Positions 45,345 through 64,000 of a stretch of DNA of 64,000 nucleotides are shown piece after piece. How positions within the stretch are numbered: the first letter of the stretch is position 1; each line of letters opens with the position of its first letter. Source of the DNA: Echiichthys vipera (Eukaryota; Chordata; Actinopteri; Perciformes; Trachinidae); contig OY829647.1 of the NCBI GenBank assembly GCA_963691815.1, positions 17,039,794-17,103,793 of the forward strand, written 5' to 3'. The notes beneath the pieces are model-generated. The model did no database searches, was not told the DNA's origin, and was given only the letters and a program-made list of their open reading frames with translations. The translations under genes were made by a program, and so were the position numbers.

Positions 45345-48300
45345 AGACATATGACTCAAAAACATATTGGGCTCTAAATATGGATAAAAGAGAGTATTTA
45401 GCAATAAAACCTCTATAAAAGAACAGCAGATGGGCTGTAGACATCAAGAGTGAAAATGTTTGAGCTTGACCCAGAACTATTCGCTCAAGCAAGAAGGGAA
45501 TTTTTCTAAGGCCAAGCTTGGGATCAGTGTAATTAGTGGTGTTGTACTGCCAAGCAAATGCATCCGGCGGAATTGGGAAAGCCTGGCAGGTGGACGTTTC
45601 TCAGAGACCAGATGGAAATACAGCGTGTCGCCTGCCATTTGAGCTTGTTTACATCTGCTATAGTTCACAGATGAGACAGTGTTACATAAAGCTTTTTATA
45701 CCATCACCAGGCAGACTGTAAGATAATGCCCCTTTAACAGATACTTAGTCCCATGATGACAAATCATTTAATAATGAATAATATTGCTGATAAACAGTAT
45801 GGCCACTAATTACTGGTAATTAAAAGTCACATTTATAATGTTTACATGAACTCTTGAGCTCATCACTTGACACTTCACCAGTTTACCATAATTTTACCTC
45901 TTTATATACTTACTGTTTTACAACAGTTTTTACTCCTTTGTGTTTATTTATAATTATCATTAGGCATATAGTGCATTGACTACATTTACACGTACATACT
46001 ATACTAGGTTTACAAGTCTATATTTTTTGTTTCTTCTTATTAGTCATATACATTTACAGTACACTTGCAATTACTGTCTAATATAAATTATTCTATTAAA
46101 TGTTTTCACTGTGTTATATTTTATTCCTTTTTTTTTCATGCTTTGTTGTTCCTTGTGGGATCTTCCTTCCCTTACTTATTTAATGAGTTTTGCCGGAGGG
46201 GGCCTGAGACCTATGTTTTTCATTGCCAAAGATGACTTTGCTGTAATAGTTAAGCTTAAAAACCTTGAACCTTGAGCATTTAGATGATATGTATTTGATG
46301 TTTACATGATGATTTGATGTGCAATTTATTGATGTCCACATGACGTTTACTTCATGTATACATGATGTTGATAAATGTGATGTACAATTGTGTAATTTTA
46401 ATAAGTAGGTTAGGCTTCTTCCGGGCTTATTTAATGTATAATAATTGCAGCTGCTCTAGAATTTTACAAAAAAACAGTGTAGATATGTGTTGGATGATAT
46501 TTTTAACAAGCTAAATATGAATGTATTTTCATACTTTTGCAAAGCTGAAACAGTGTTGTTTAATAACGCTGCTGTAATATTAATCCAGAAACATCGTATA
46601 TAATAGTAAAACACTGATGGGGAACATTTTGGTGCAGAATGTGTACTTTTACTAGTAATGGAGTATTTTCACAGTGTGATGTTGCTACTTGTACTTCAGT
46701 CTACTTACTAAATAATCCTATGGAATATGGATAAAGTTCGTTTTTAAGTGAATAAGGAATAGGGAGATACAAATTCTGTCAGACTGCATTTCTGGTCTGC
46801 CACAAAATGTATCCCCTCTCTATAAGGCACAAATGATGCCCTAACACCAAGTCTTTTATTTTACAACTATTTCAGATTATTGCCTAATAACCATGGTGAA
46901 TATGGAGAAGTTTCTTCTTTCTAAGCAAAAGTTATGGGGGGATACAAATTCTGTCTGAAAACAAGCCTCTTCCGCTCCTTCATTTCCTACTCAAACTAAA
47001 CACAAAAGTTTCCAAAACACACAGTAAATCCAGGAGATCTATTGACCCTGTTGCGCTTAACTGAGCAGTAACTTGGCTTAATGAAACCCTGTAAATCCTC
47101 ATTGAATGCAAAAATATGGGACACTTTTAGATCCTCTATTCATCTGAGTTTAAATGTTTTTCTTTTCACACACCCCATAACAAAATCTGAAATATAACTC
47201 CTTTTAGTATGACAGCATATTTCCCTTAAGTCCCAGACACCTTGCTGAGGTCACACATGCACTTACCTACAGCAGAAAATGTTCTCTCTTAGTTACGAGC
47301 ATCTACACGCACACTGAGGTAATGGTTTAAAAAGAAATGTCTAAATGCATGCCTGTAACTGGTAATTTACAGGAAAGGTTGTTTGTTGCAATGATGTGAT
47401 GCGTGTGTATCATGCAAGTGGGGCAAAGCTGACAGGACATTAACAATGAAGTTACTATATACTCCATAAACTCCATATACTATGCTGTGTAGTCCACTTA
47501 GTTTAGAATATATACCTGCTGTTAACACTCATTTATCCTCTAGATATCTTAGTGTTGGCCTTTGAGGTCTGAGGGATTTCAGAATTGTTTTACTGTCATA
47601 TTTTACAGTGCAGATTTCTGTCTTACAAGTGGGAAGGAATGGAAGAGATATGAGATCAGTATGAAGAAATGCAAATGACTCTGCAGATTCTTAGAATTTG
47701 TCAGTGGCACACAGTATAACTCAAATTAACCCTTTAGCGATCAAATACACACAGACACATACTCGAGGTGCAATGGCCTATGGGTCGTTTGTATTGTGTT
47801 TTTGGATCATGGTTTTCATTTTGGTTTGTTTTGCATATTAGGGAATAGAAAAATAGAAAAACAAAACAATTTCTAATGTTCTCTCTGTATTTTGAAATTT
47901 GCAAATTTGCAAACGTTTTTCGTCCATCCAGAGATTAGATATTATATGAAATCAACAAATATTCTTTCAAAAGCAAAAGTGTTACTCAACCATTTAAAGC
48001 GAACAAAAATAAAACTTTCAGTGTAGCTGCAATCTTTGTGTTTTCCCTTTATGACAAAAATAATCATTTCAGTTTAAAAATGAACGATAAAGGCAGCAGG
48101 AAGAGTTTTTTGTGGTTTGTGTTGTGAAAGGTTTTTATGGTTTAGTTTTGTATCACACACACAAACACACACACACACACACGCACACTCACACACACAC
48201 AGGCACACGCACACAAACACACACGACAACAAATTGAACAACAATTGGAGACTAACACATACTGTAAGAAACAACACACATTATAAAAAAGAAATAATAA

Positions 48301-50500
48301 AACATCTAAAGAAGGATAAAATACAATAACAAATTAGTATATTTAAAAACATTAATACAATAAAATGAATTATTAAATAAAAATTAAGCAAGGACCATAC
48401 ATCATTTAGCTAGGTTAATCACAAGCTAGGTTTAAAGTTTACATTTAAAGACAGGTTAAGGCCGTTTGTGTCGCTTCACATGGGTTGTTATCCAGCTCTT
48501 TTTTTATATTATGTACTAATAATTTCAACATGAAAAAGCCACCTCGATAAATAATGCCTTGGACCTTTCTTCCTTTCTACAATTAAATCAATTTAAAAAC
48601 AGTTTCAAGGAATAGCAATGAAAAGCTGCGCAAACACATGTTTTTTTATTCTGCATTTTGAACAACTAAAAGAGGGGGAATGTGCTTCAAAAACAAGTAC
48701 ATGAAATTAAAAAGTCTTTTAAAAAATCAATTAGAAAAACTGACAGGGATCCAAAGTAGCAACCTTAAAACAAGTGAAATGTATTCTCCCTTTCTGGTCC
48801 TAGTAAGATAAGTCTTGTTGCAGAGACCTGTGAGGATAGCTCATCATCTAATGAAAAAGAAGAAAATGTTTATTACGCAGTTGACTGCCAAGGTCATACA
48901 CTGTAGTGTCTGACCTGTGCACCTGTTTTCTAGTTCGCGCTGGACAAACAGGAAATGTGTAAACCCAGAACAACAGCAAGTAAAAGTGAGCATTACTCAT
49001 TGTCTATATTGAGTGATTTCAAAGCCAAGATGCAACAACAAAAATGTAGAAACTGCACTAGACATTGTATTTCCTGTCTGTTCAGGGATGCTGTGGCAAT
49101 TGTTTTCTCCAACTGTGTTTCCTCCACGCACCAAAATGCATCCACAAAAATGGACTCTGGACCAGACATTGAAATTACATGGCACAAGGTCCAAGACAAA
49201 TCCCTGACACCAGGAATAAAACTAGACAGTATTTGAAACACGAAGGACAACAAGGTCACCCTGCAGCAGCAGTGAATATCCCACTTCATGATAGATGGAG
49301 CTGTTTGGGGGCCCTCTGAGATATATATACGTGAAGTGATATGTGTGCATAAACTTTTGGTTATCTAGACAGTATTTAAGTTGCAGTATGGTTTAAAACC
49401 ATGCTGCAAAGTCCAAATACCATTGTTTTTATCATAAACCTCAGCTGAAGCCCCACTTAAACTGCATCACATAAACAGAAAGCTGCATCCAAACCCGCAT
49501 GCATAACGCTGTGCATCAGCACAGGGGAGATGCTTATATTTAGCTGTATATCTGCTGAAATACATGGAGCGAGGCTGTGTATTGGGCCACTGGTTGGCAT
49601 TGGTAAGCCTTGGCCGTGCCTGGATCTGGCTAGGAGCTGGATCTGAAAATAGTGACTGACTGCGGTCCTGGTGGGACACTGCAACACTCTAATTAAGCTC
49701 TGTTGCATAATGAGACTTACTGCTGTACTGTGTCACTCGATTAGTAGCTTGTGGTCAGCTCAGGCTATAGTTTGAGGTTTGTGGGGGTGGGAGATCACAT
49801 CTGGGGCAAGGAGTATAGCAACATAACAGCAATGGCAGAACTGGCAAACATAATGCAAAAGAGGCAACCCTGCAACGAGTCTCCCTGATTAAAATCCAAT
49901 CACATTTGACGGGTCTTTTATAGAGATCAGTCACACCACTGGTTTAGACTTTTAGGGATTTGGTGTATTATTTATACCCCAATGATGAGGGGTGAGGATT
50001 GAAAGAAACTCGAAAGGGATGTAAACATTACAAGTATAAAAATGGCCTCAGAAAAGGATTGACGGGGAAATTATGGCATTTTGTTGGAGAAAATAGGATA
50101 TGTCAGTTCACTGTTTACCATTTATCTATAGGAGTTCATTAGAATTATTATTAGGTAAAACATTTCTGAGGTTTTTTATTTGTGTGCATCATGGAGAAGG
50201 GGAATTCCCTGAAGTTGATTTGTCTCTCCGCATGTTACTCTGTTTGTCTTGGATTGGCTTTAAAGCCAAGCATAGGCTACATATATTCATAAACACAGTA
50301 CATGCGCTGTACGTACAGCTGAATACCAGAAATGTTTGTGGCCAAGTAAGTCTGTGTGAGGGTAAATTAGTTTTTTGGACCCTGTGCCAGGGCTGTGTGG
50401 GTGCGAAGGGGAGCTTTCATGACAAGTGGAAGCACATTTGTCATTTGACTCCCTGGCCAATCAGATGGTTGCCTCTGTTTTGTCAAAGGAGGTCAACAAG
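45345..50500. other. Gene-free interval between erp27 and osteocalcin
   Basis: AT-rich non-coding sequence with a CA/CACG-rich simple repeat at about 48,153-48,222. I looked for matrix Gla protein exons (signal peptide, ERREVCE-type motif) and saw none. Open frames here are short and without recognisable composition. Confidence 0.55.
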
Positions 50501-50502
50501 AG

Positions 50503-50509
50503 TATATAT
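50503..50509 (+). promoter_or_regulatory. TATA box of the osteocalcin gene
   Basis: TATATAT at 50503-50509, about 110 nt before the ATG, which would start transcription near 50,533 and leave a leader of about 80 nt. Confidence 0.55.
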
Positions 50510-50615
50510 TGACCATGAATTGGAGGAAAAAATCAGAGCAAGCCATTGAAGGAAAGCTAAGAAGAGCAAGCAATCAAGAAAGTTGTCTAGAGCGTGAGAC
50601 GAACTACAAGGCACC

Positions 50616-52088
50616 ATGAAGACTCTGACTCTCCTCTCAATCTGTGCTCTTCTGTCAGTGTGCTGGTCCATGGGAGGTAAGGACAAATTTTCATTGCTGT
50701 GATTCCTGATACTGACTTCTATGTTATTTGGACCAATGCATGCACTGGCAGTGTGTCTATAAAAGTGCTTTTTACGTTAATTCCCAGCTGTTGAACCAGA
50801 GGTTGTCGTGGACCCTGATGCAGACACAGCTGCTGACCCTGCGGCTGCTGACCCTGCGGCTGCTGATCCTGCGGCAGCTGACCCCGCAGCCGCTGATTCA
50901 TCCGCTTCCGACTCCAATTCGGACTCTTCCTCCTCCTCCGAGTCTGATTCGGCATCCGACTCCAATTCTTCCTCAGACTCTTCAGCATCTGATTCTAACT
51001 CTAGCTCCGACTCATCCTCCTCTTCCTCCTCCTCCTCTGAGTCTTCTGAATCTGCTTCCTCGTCCTCCTCCTCTGAGTCTGACTCAGCATCTGACTCTGC
51101 CTCTGATTCTACCTCTTCTTCTTCTTCTTCATCCTCCTCATCTTCATCCGAGTCAGCCAGTGATGAGGGTATGTTTTTGTCTTCAGAAGAAATCTTTGCA
51201 TGGTTTCAGAATAACATAAAGTTTCACTATAAAACAAGAAAATTCAAGAAGGTTTGAGTTTGTGATGTTTGTCCCCACAGCGGCTCAGGTGGTCATGAAG
51301 AGAGACCTGGCTGCTGTTCTCCTGAGGAGAAGAAGAGCTGCCCCAGCAGCAGATCCCACCCCTCTGCAGTTGGAAAGGTAATAACAATACATTTTTCAGT
51401 TAGTTCTACAAGCAAATGTCAATTCCTACCAAAGACCAAACTTATTTCCCGTTTTAGTCTGGTGTGAAAAACACCACTCAGAGCTAAAATACTGAATCTA
51501 AGTTGGAGGTCTGATTTTGTAAAACGTGAGATTTCCATGTCTTTTTTCATCATAAAGAAGGTCAAGGTTCAATGTAAATACTGTGAAATTATCAAAATAC
51601 TGAATCCACAAAGAATTGCACACCGTCTGTATTCAGAAACTGTGCCTTTAAACGAGCCATCAGAACTTCTGTACGGTTGTAATGTCACTGCTATACTATG
51701 TATAGAAGTAACGCTACAGTGCCGTTACAGTCATGTAGCCTTGTTGCAGTGATGGTGCAAATATGCCAAAATCGCAGATGTGAATGCACTGATCAATCAG
51801 AGCAGACTGGGCATTTTCAGCAGGGGGGCTTAAAAAGACAGGCGGGTGAATACATGTATATTCAGACAGATGAACCTGGACCTGAGAGATGAACCTAGGA
51901 ACCTGAAGGTTAACATAATATGGAACCTTTAAGTCTAAGAGATTTTACCATCCTTCTAACATCTTTTTTCTCCTCTGCCCACCAGTCTGAGAGAGGTGTG
52001 TGAATTGAACGTCGCCTGTGACGAGATGGCTGAAACTGCAGGCATCGTTGCAGCATACGTCGCCTATTACGGACCCGTCCCCTTCTAA
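50616..52088 (+). CDS. bglap: Osteocalcin (bone Gla protein), large acidic prodomain isoform
   Basis: Secreted, vitamin K-dependent calcium-binding protein of mineralised tissue. Four coding exons: 50616-50676, 50788-51168, 51281-51377 and 51986-52088, giving 213 residues. Residues 1-20 are the signal peptide. Residues 21-166 form a prodomain far longer than in mammals: DPAAA repeated four times (37-56), then a Ser/Asp/Glu-rich tract (57-147) with many casein-kinase-like sites. KRDLAAVLL then RRRR (163-166) mark the carboxylase-recognition region and furin site. The mature peptide (167-213) has glutamates 179, 183 and 186 at the three Gla positions and Cys185-Cys191, and ends YYGPVPF. This matches teleost osteocalcin isoform 2. 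The serine tract lies wholly in exon 2. Poly(A) signals at 52196 and 52621. Confidence 0.94.
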
Positions 52089-52639
52089 GATGGAGACTTC
52101 TCTTTCACCCTTATGAGAACTGTTCTCTCTATCATTTTGTAATAGAATGGTGCATTAACTCCCCTCAATCCAGACAAGGAGCAGACGATCACAAAAATAA
52201 ATAATTAAACGGGTTTGTTATGATGCTAGATGGAGATATTTTAGGCACAAAACCTTGCACAAGTGACCAGCTTCAATGGTCCTGTATGAAAAGGCCTCTT
52301 CAAGGCTTTCAGAGAGAGGCACATGGAAACACAAGCCTGTGAAATATGTAGTAGCCCACACTAGATTAAATTATTCTTCATGTCTATAGGAGAATACAAT
52401 GAATGGTGCTACAAGTGCAGATGTATTGTATGTTAATGTATTTATGTTGTGCTTTAGTCTTGAAGTAACTAGAAGTAGTAGTTCTAGTAAGTAGTGGATG
52501 TAGAGGTACTGTAGCTTTAGTAGAAGTGTATTGATAGTGGAAGTGGTAGTGTACAGTGTGTGTAAAATGCACATCGGTTATCTGTAATGACTGTAACCAC
52601 ATATTGCCTCTGGGTTTGAAAATAAATTATTTTGTTCTG

Positions 52640-54249
52640 ACAAAGTGTTGTTTTGTCCGTAATGACTGAAAATGTTTACGAGATAAAAGTATTCATAGTT
52701 TTATTATTAAATATTGCTCATAGATTAATGCTGGCTAAGATGTAATCTGCAAAGTATTCTTATCTGATTCTCTTCCATATAAACATGTGCAATACAAATG
52801 GCATCATCAGCAGTCTTTAACTCTCCATTCAGCATTGATGCTGTTCTCATATTTGCCACTAGATAACAGTGTTGGTCAACAGGTTTTTTTTTTGAGCAGA
52901 TGTTCAAGATTTTTCAGACAAGTCAGAACTTAATCCCGTGTTCAGTTTGAATACATGAAACCACTTCAGGAGTCTTAAATAATATAATGGTGAAATGATA
53001 TTAATCAAAACACCCTGCCAACAGAAATTCAATGTAAGAATTATATATATTTACTCAAACTTTTACGGATTTCCCCTTTGACTTACAAGTTAGATATGGT
53101 CTTGCCCATGCATCCATGACTGCAAATAAATGATTGTGAAAATTAAATAATTGCTTAAGAGGGAAAATACAATTACATAGAGGAGAAGAAGATGGAGGAT
53201 ATGGTTTCATGATGAAAAACAAACACATATGTGCCTGGACTTGCTTATAAGTAATAGCAAAGCTCAAACAAGTGAACTAAATAAAGCTTAATACTTTCAA
53301 TTCATTTAATTTGTTAAATTAGATCCTTGCAATTGGAAGGAGCTGTACTTGACACTGAGATCATTTAAGATATAGATGAGTAATGACGCCTTGAGCAGAG
53401 AATAAAGTCTCCGTATGTGTTGTAATCCAAGGTTTGCTAATGACAGCATTTCATGTATCGGGGGAATGATCTGTGAGAGTTGTGTGGAGGCATTCCCAGC
53501 CCACTTTTTTTTTTTTCCAGTAGCCTATATCGAGTACAGCTCAAAGATGCCAACACATGAAAACAGTTACAGTATAAAAAACAGATAAGATTAACAGAGT
53601 GTAAGCCTCATCATCATCATCAGGTGTGTCCTCCACTCAATCAGGCTGAGATTAGTGATGTTGAACAGTAGCAACACGCCCACTTAGTCACATGCTGAGA
53701 CACCATGACGCCCTGGATGGGTGCATCATTAACAGGGAGAGCAGGAAAGACCACACTCTCTTGATTTTCTCTTTACACACAGGGATGTGTCTAAATGGGT
53801 GGTAGAATTATTGTTAATTATTGTCGTAACTATCCTGAAGCATCAGTGCCTAACATGTTATTATTGTACTTAGGTGGTATATACAATTAGATTGTTTAGT
53901 TCAGTGGTTCCTAACCTCTGGGTCAGGTCCCTTCCAAAGGATCACAAGATAAATATGAGGGTTCAACAGATGATCAGTAATGGGAGAAGACAGAAGAAAA
54001 GAACCAACACATTCAGCAAAGATTTTTCTTTCTTACTTAATATTTGATACTTATTTTCTCTTTGGTCCTTGGACAGTTAATAATCGGTGAAGTTTAGAGG
54101 GGAAATGTCTCTTTGGTTGAGCTGCTAATATCTTAAAGCAATGAGTCTGAAGGGGGTCTTTTCCCTCTGTATTTAAAAGTATAACGTTTTAAAAATTGGA
54201 AATACTCAAGTATTATAGTAACAGTACAAATTTATTGAATTTGATATTA
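52640..54249. other. Gene-free interval
   Basis: AT-rich non-coding sequence with a poly-T run near 53,507. I see no exon, RNA gene or recognised repeat family. Confidence 0.5.
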
Positions 54250-54737
54250 CAGCCTGGTCTCACTAAAAGGCGTGTGAATGACACGCTATTTCTCTTAAGC
54301 CATCTCGCCTATAAGTACAACGCATGTCCTGTGTTTTGCGTGTCATTTCACGCCATGTAGTCTCAATTGACTTGTATAGTGCAGAGATGGCGTTGTCATT
54401 TTACGCACCAATGTCATTGAGGGAAAACCCACGTGTTCGTATTTCTCCGCTACTTTCCGGAGAAATACGAAGTGGTGGAGCTTTCTGTCAGAGGGTTGTT
54501 TTTAAATCAATATTTCATGTGAAGGATGGCTGAAATAACGGGCGTGAAATGCCCTAACCCTAACCCTAACCCAGACCCTAACCCTAACCCTAACCCAGAC
54601 CCTAACCCTAACCCTGGGGAACAACGGGCGTTAAATGACACGCGAAAAGCCTAATATGCGTAGACATGCACGCGAAAAGTCATGCAAGTCATGAAAAGTG
54701 GCGTGCTATTTATACGCCCTCCCATGAGACCACGTTG
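54250..54737. mobile_element. TIR element carrying a telomere-like array
   Basis: A 488-bp element flanked by GATATTA direct repeats (54243-54249 and 54738-54744). Its ends are CAGCCTGGTCTCA and, inverted, CAACGTGGTCTCA (11 of 13 matching); similarity continues inward through GGCGT and CACGC motifs. It has no coding capacity, so it is MITE-like. The 7-bp duplication is read from the sequence; the superfamily is not assigned. Confidence 0.7.
54552..54618. repeat. Interstitial telomere-like repeat, 24-bp higher-order unit
   Basis: CCCTAA units arranged as three CCCTAA plus one CCCAGA, twice, then two CCCTAA and a partial. The complementary strand is (TTAGGG)-type and potentially G-quadruplex-forming. 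It lies inside the 54,250-54,737 element, not at a chromosome end. Confidence 0.95.
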
Positions 54738-57073
54738 GATATTATGTACATTCCACCATTGTTTCATACCATCAACCTTACTGTACCAGCTAAAAATATA
54801 TCATTTAACACCTATAGCGGCAGTTACATCGTAATAAAATGAATAAATAAAAACCTTAGTAGTATTTGTATTTGTATAGATGCTATAGGAGTACAAGTAA
54901 AGTAGGCCTACCTCAAAATGTATGAAAGTACATATTTATTTTGAGTGAATATCAGTTGTGTAAAGTGTCTCATGGTTGTCCATGGTCTTTGGCACAGTTG
55001 TGCGCCTTCAATGTTGACATATTGATAATCAGTCTCATGTTGTTTGCACAAGGTTTACTGACACTGGCTGTGTTTCGCCCAGAAACTTAAAAAAAGAAAT
55101 AAGATAAATGCAATAGAACAGTCATAAACGATTAACAGCACTCTCCGAAAGACAGCGATTACAAAATTTTTGAAATATTAGTAATACTGATAACAATTAC
55201 GATGTTGATAAAGTTTATGATACTTTGAGATACAGAGCATGTTTGTTACTCAGAACTGTACACGCTCAACTCTTTTTTCCCCTTTTATCATAACTGCTCA
55301 TTCCTAACATGCTTTAGTCAGAAGAATCTTCAGATAACACGGGAAGAGAGCAATAAAAAGTCTCTTATTATCACACCCATTTAACAGGGTCAGATATACG
55401 TTTGGCTAATAAGGGAACATTTATAGTGATGCGTTTCTGCCAGGTCAGTAGAAAAATCACAATCTTTCAACTAGGTTTAATTTTTAAATCTTTTATTTCT
55501 AAATTCATCACATATATATACATATATATACATGGAGACAAATTATATCACTCTTACATTAGGCTTTAAATACATTTAGTTAGATGCATATTCATCTCAT
55601 TTCGAACTACATATTCCTTGAATACAATTATCAGTCTTAATTACAAAATAATTTTTACACCTTAAAACGATGCGATAAGGATCTCAATGTGTCTTTTACA
55701 CACAGTAAAACAAGATTATTTAAACAAAAGATGAAACCTGACAGAAATGTAAAACATGATGAACATTCAGTCTGTGATCCTGACTGACCGTAGATACTGA
55801 ATATTATTTAGTGCAGCAAGTCTACAGCAAGTTAGCAGCTCTATGAGTGCATTGAGATTGATGCTAACATTAGCATGCTAGCATGCTCACAATTGCAATA
55901 ATGCTGATGTAGAGGTATGTTTACTAAGTTCACTATCCCAGTTTCAAATGGTAGAATGCCAACATTTGCTAATTAGTAAGGCTAAGCAAAAATAATTAAA
56001 TTAATATCATGATTAATTGTTACATTTGTACATTTTGTCACATAGCCTACTCTTGTGCAAGTTTATCTGTCGGCCCGGTGGAACACTGATTGCTGAACAA
56101 TAAACAGAAAATCATGGATTTAGTTGCTAAGAAAACTTTAGGTATTTGCTAAAATAGGAAACACAAACTACTGCTTAGTTCACACTACACGACTTTAGCC
56201 CTGGTTTTCTCAGCCCCAGATAAGAAACAAATTGCTGTTGGCTCTGCCTTTGCAAGAAATTGGGAGCCAAGAGGCTCGCTGGGGCTTCACATTTGTAACA
56301 CAGACCGAAGTTGTTGCACCGGGAGAAAACAGGCCATAAACAGTAAACAGGCCGTTTTGTGAAAAAAAAAAACCCTAACCCAATCTTTGTTTTATTGCTG
56401 CATATTAACAAACAACTTGCAAAGCTTGTTTCTTTTGGACAGAAATCAACTTTTAAAATAAAAGTTCCTCTCTCGCGCATAGCATTAGGTCACTTCCCTG
56501 TTCCATTTCTTGCGTGTGTTTTTGTGAATATAGTTTGAACACCAGACGTTTGGTGAAAGATTGTAGTGTGTGACCCCCTGTCGCAGGTTAGTAGTGTGAA
56601 AACCACAGTGAATTCAAGACTCCCAATTACAAGACAGCAAGTTGTGTAGTGTGAACAGTACAGCGATCTGGCGGATTTGAAGGTCATGAAGTGTGAACTT
56701 AGCTTAAGCTGCTACCAACACATACGTCCCTTCATCACGATGAACCTTGGAACCATAGTTTGGTGGTTTTAGTCAATCCCACAAACACCCTCCTGCTGCT
56801 GTTAATAGTCACTAAAACAGTATTAATCTCCAATAAACAGAGCTATTTCCTTCAGTTTGAGTAATGCTTGCTATAAAAGTGCCCCAGTGATTTAGAAAAT
56901 TATTTTTCCTTTTTAAAAATGGAACTATATATTTTGAGACTTTTGATACGTTGAGAGTTGAGTCTGCAACTCTTACACTAAAATAATAAATATAACAAAA
57001 ATTTGAGATTTTTGCCTAAATGTGTTTGGTCTCTGTGCCATGACCAATGCACATAACACATTTTTATAAAATC
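54738..57073. other. Gene-free interval and slc34a2 3' flank
   Basis: Contains a piece of the fish repeat with GCTAACATTAGCATGCTAGC (about 55,851-55,990) and short (TATA) tracts near 55,515. Minus-strand AATAAA candidates for slc34a2 are at 56391-56396 and about 55,491; neither can be chosen from sequence alone. Confidence 0.45.
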
Positions 57074-63331
<6,258 letters not shown>

Positions 63332-64000
63332 CTGGGACCGAGCCAAGATATGTATGGGAACACAGAATAAAAAAGGGAAAACATTTTTTCATTATTTTTC
63401 TCGTTTATGGACATTTGCCAAAACAGACATTTTCATTTGTCATAGCGGGAAAAGCACTGGTGTGATAGACACCATGAACAATGGCTCCGTTCCATTTAAC
63501 TGCATTAGTTAGCCGTGTAAGTGAGTCAGCATGCAATGTAGTAGGAACTGGGAACTGCTGATGAAGCTAAATTAAGTGCAGCCCTAATTAATATAAGAAA
63601 TCACACCTTTGGTTTCCGTGCTATTACATGTCAAGATGTCTGCCGTGAAAAGGCTATAGCACAGCCCACAGAGAGGAGAGTCTTAGGAAACAGTCGGTGC
63701 TTACAGTGTCTTGGCCCAGACTCAGCGGCCTGGCTGACTACTCTCTTTATCACATCCATACATGCTTTCTAAGATTAATAACACTGATTTGATTTATTGT
63801 ACATTGAATTATTTTTCCTTCCTCCATTATATGTCCTTCTTTGGAAGTTTTGATATTTTATTGTTTAGCAACATTATATCAAAGTATATTAAATTAGGCT
63901 TTTTTTACACTGATCAACAGAAAATAAAATACCTTATAATGTCAAAGGAGAAATCTACACTGGTATCTGAATGAATTACAAATGTAAAATGCTTCTTATA
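63332..64000. other. slc34a2 intron / 5' region, nothing recognised
   Basis: No exon matching the cytoplasmic N-terminus of SLC34 proteins could be found on the minus strand. The sequence is otherwise featureless. Confidence 0.45.

Noticed and set aside
50719..51219. Other-frame and antisense ORFs over osteocalcin exon 2
   Set aside because: The repetitive GCN/GAC/TCN codons keep other frames open; only the Ser/Asp frame joins the signal peptide and Gla exons through conserved splice sites.
54552..54618. Chromosome end or fusion point
   Set aside because: The telomere-like units are few, imperfect and enclosed in an element with inverted ends and a target duplication, with genes on both sides.
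63690..63770. Possible upstream slc34a2 exon on the minus strand
   Set aside because: A GT donor in a usable phase exists, but the peptide (MDVIKRVVSQAAESGPRH) shows no likeness to the SLC34 N-terminus (no DPW motif).

Overview
The window is nuclear DNA of a ray-finned (teleost, probably percomorph) fish. This rests on compact GT-AG genes of vertebrate type, a fish-type osteocalcin with a very long acidic prodomain, long TG/CA microsatellites, and dispersed repeats typical of fish (V-SINE-like elements, an L2-like LINE, short DNA elements). No prokaryotic features were seen.

Region 1 (about 340-31,300, + strand): six tandem, apparently intact genes for a cone-type cGMP phosphodiesterase inhibitory (gamma) subunit, pde6h-like. 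Each has a leader exon, a coding exon for residues 1-35 and a coding exon for residues 35-73. The proteins are identical except for one Lys/Arg difference. Copies 1-4 form an alternating A-B-A-B pattern: a two-gene block of 10-11 kb was duplicated. Copies 5 and 6 are more diverged. A 217-bp promoter/leader block is almost identical in all six copies although introns and spacers differ. Diagnostic sites group the copies differently in different segments, which points to gene conversion.

Region 2 (36.3-44.0 kb, + strand): a seven-coding-exon erp27 gene, encoding an ER-resident, redox-inactive relative of protein disulfide isomerase.

Region 3 (50.5-52.6 kb, + strand): a four-exon osteocalcin gene of the teleost large-prodomain type (isoform 2), with the three Gla glutamates and the cysteine pair intact. 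As I recall the human map (12p12.3), MGP, ERP27, ARHGDIB and PDE6H lie in that order, so PDE6H, ERP27 and a Gla-protein gene are linked here as well; no ARHGDIB was seen.

Region 4 (57.1-63.3 kb and beyond the right edge, - strand): ten 3' exons of slc34a2 (type IIb sodium-phosphate cotransporter). The exons for the cytoplasmic N-terminus are not in the window or were not recognised.

The rest is non-coding: microsatellites, SINE/LINE pieces, a solo LTR present in one tandem unit and absent from its duplicate, and a 488-bp terminal-inverted-repeat element that carries a telomere-like array. The genes do not form one pathway. The linkage reflects vertebrate synteny: vision (pde6h), ER protein folding (erp27), bone mineral (osteocalcin) and phosphate uptake (slc34a2).
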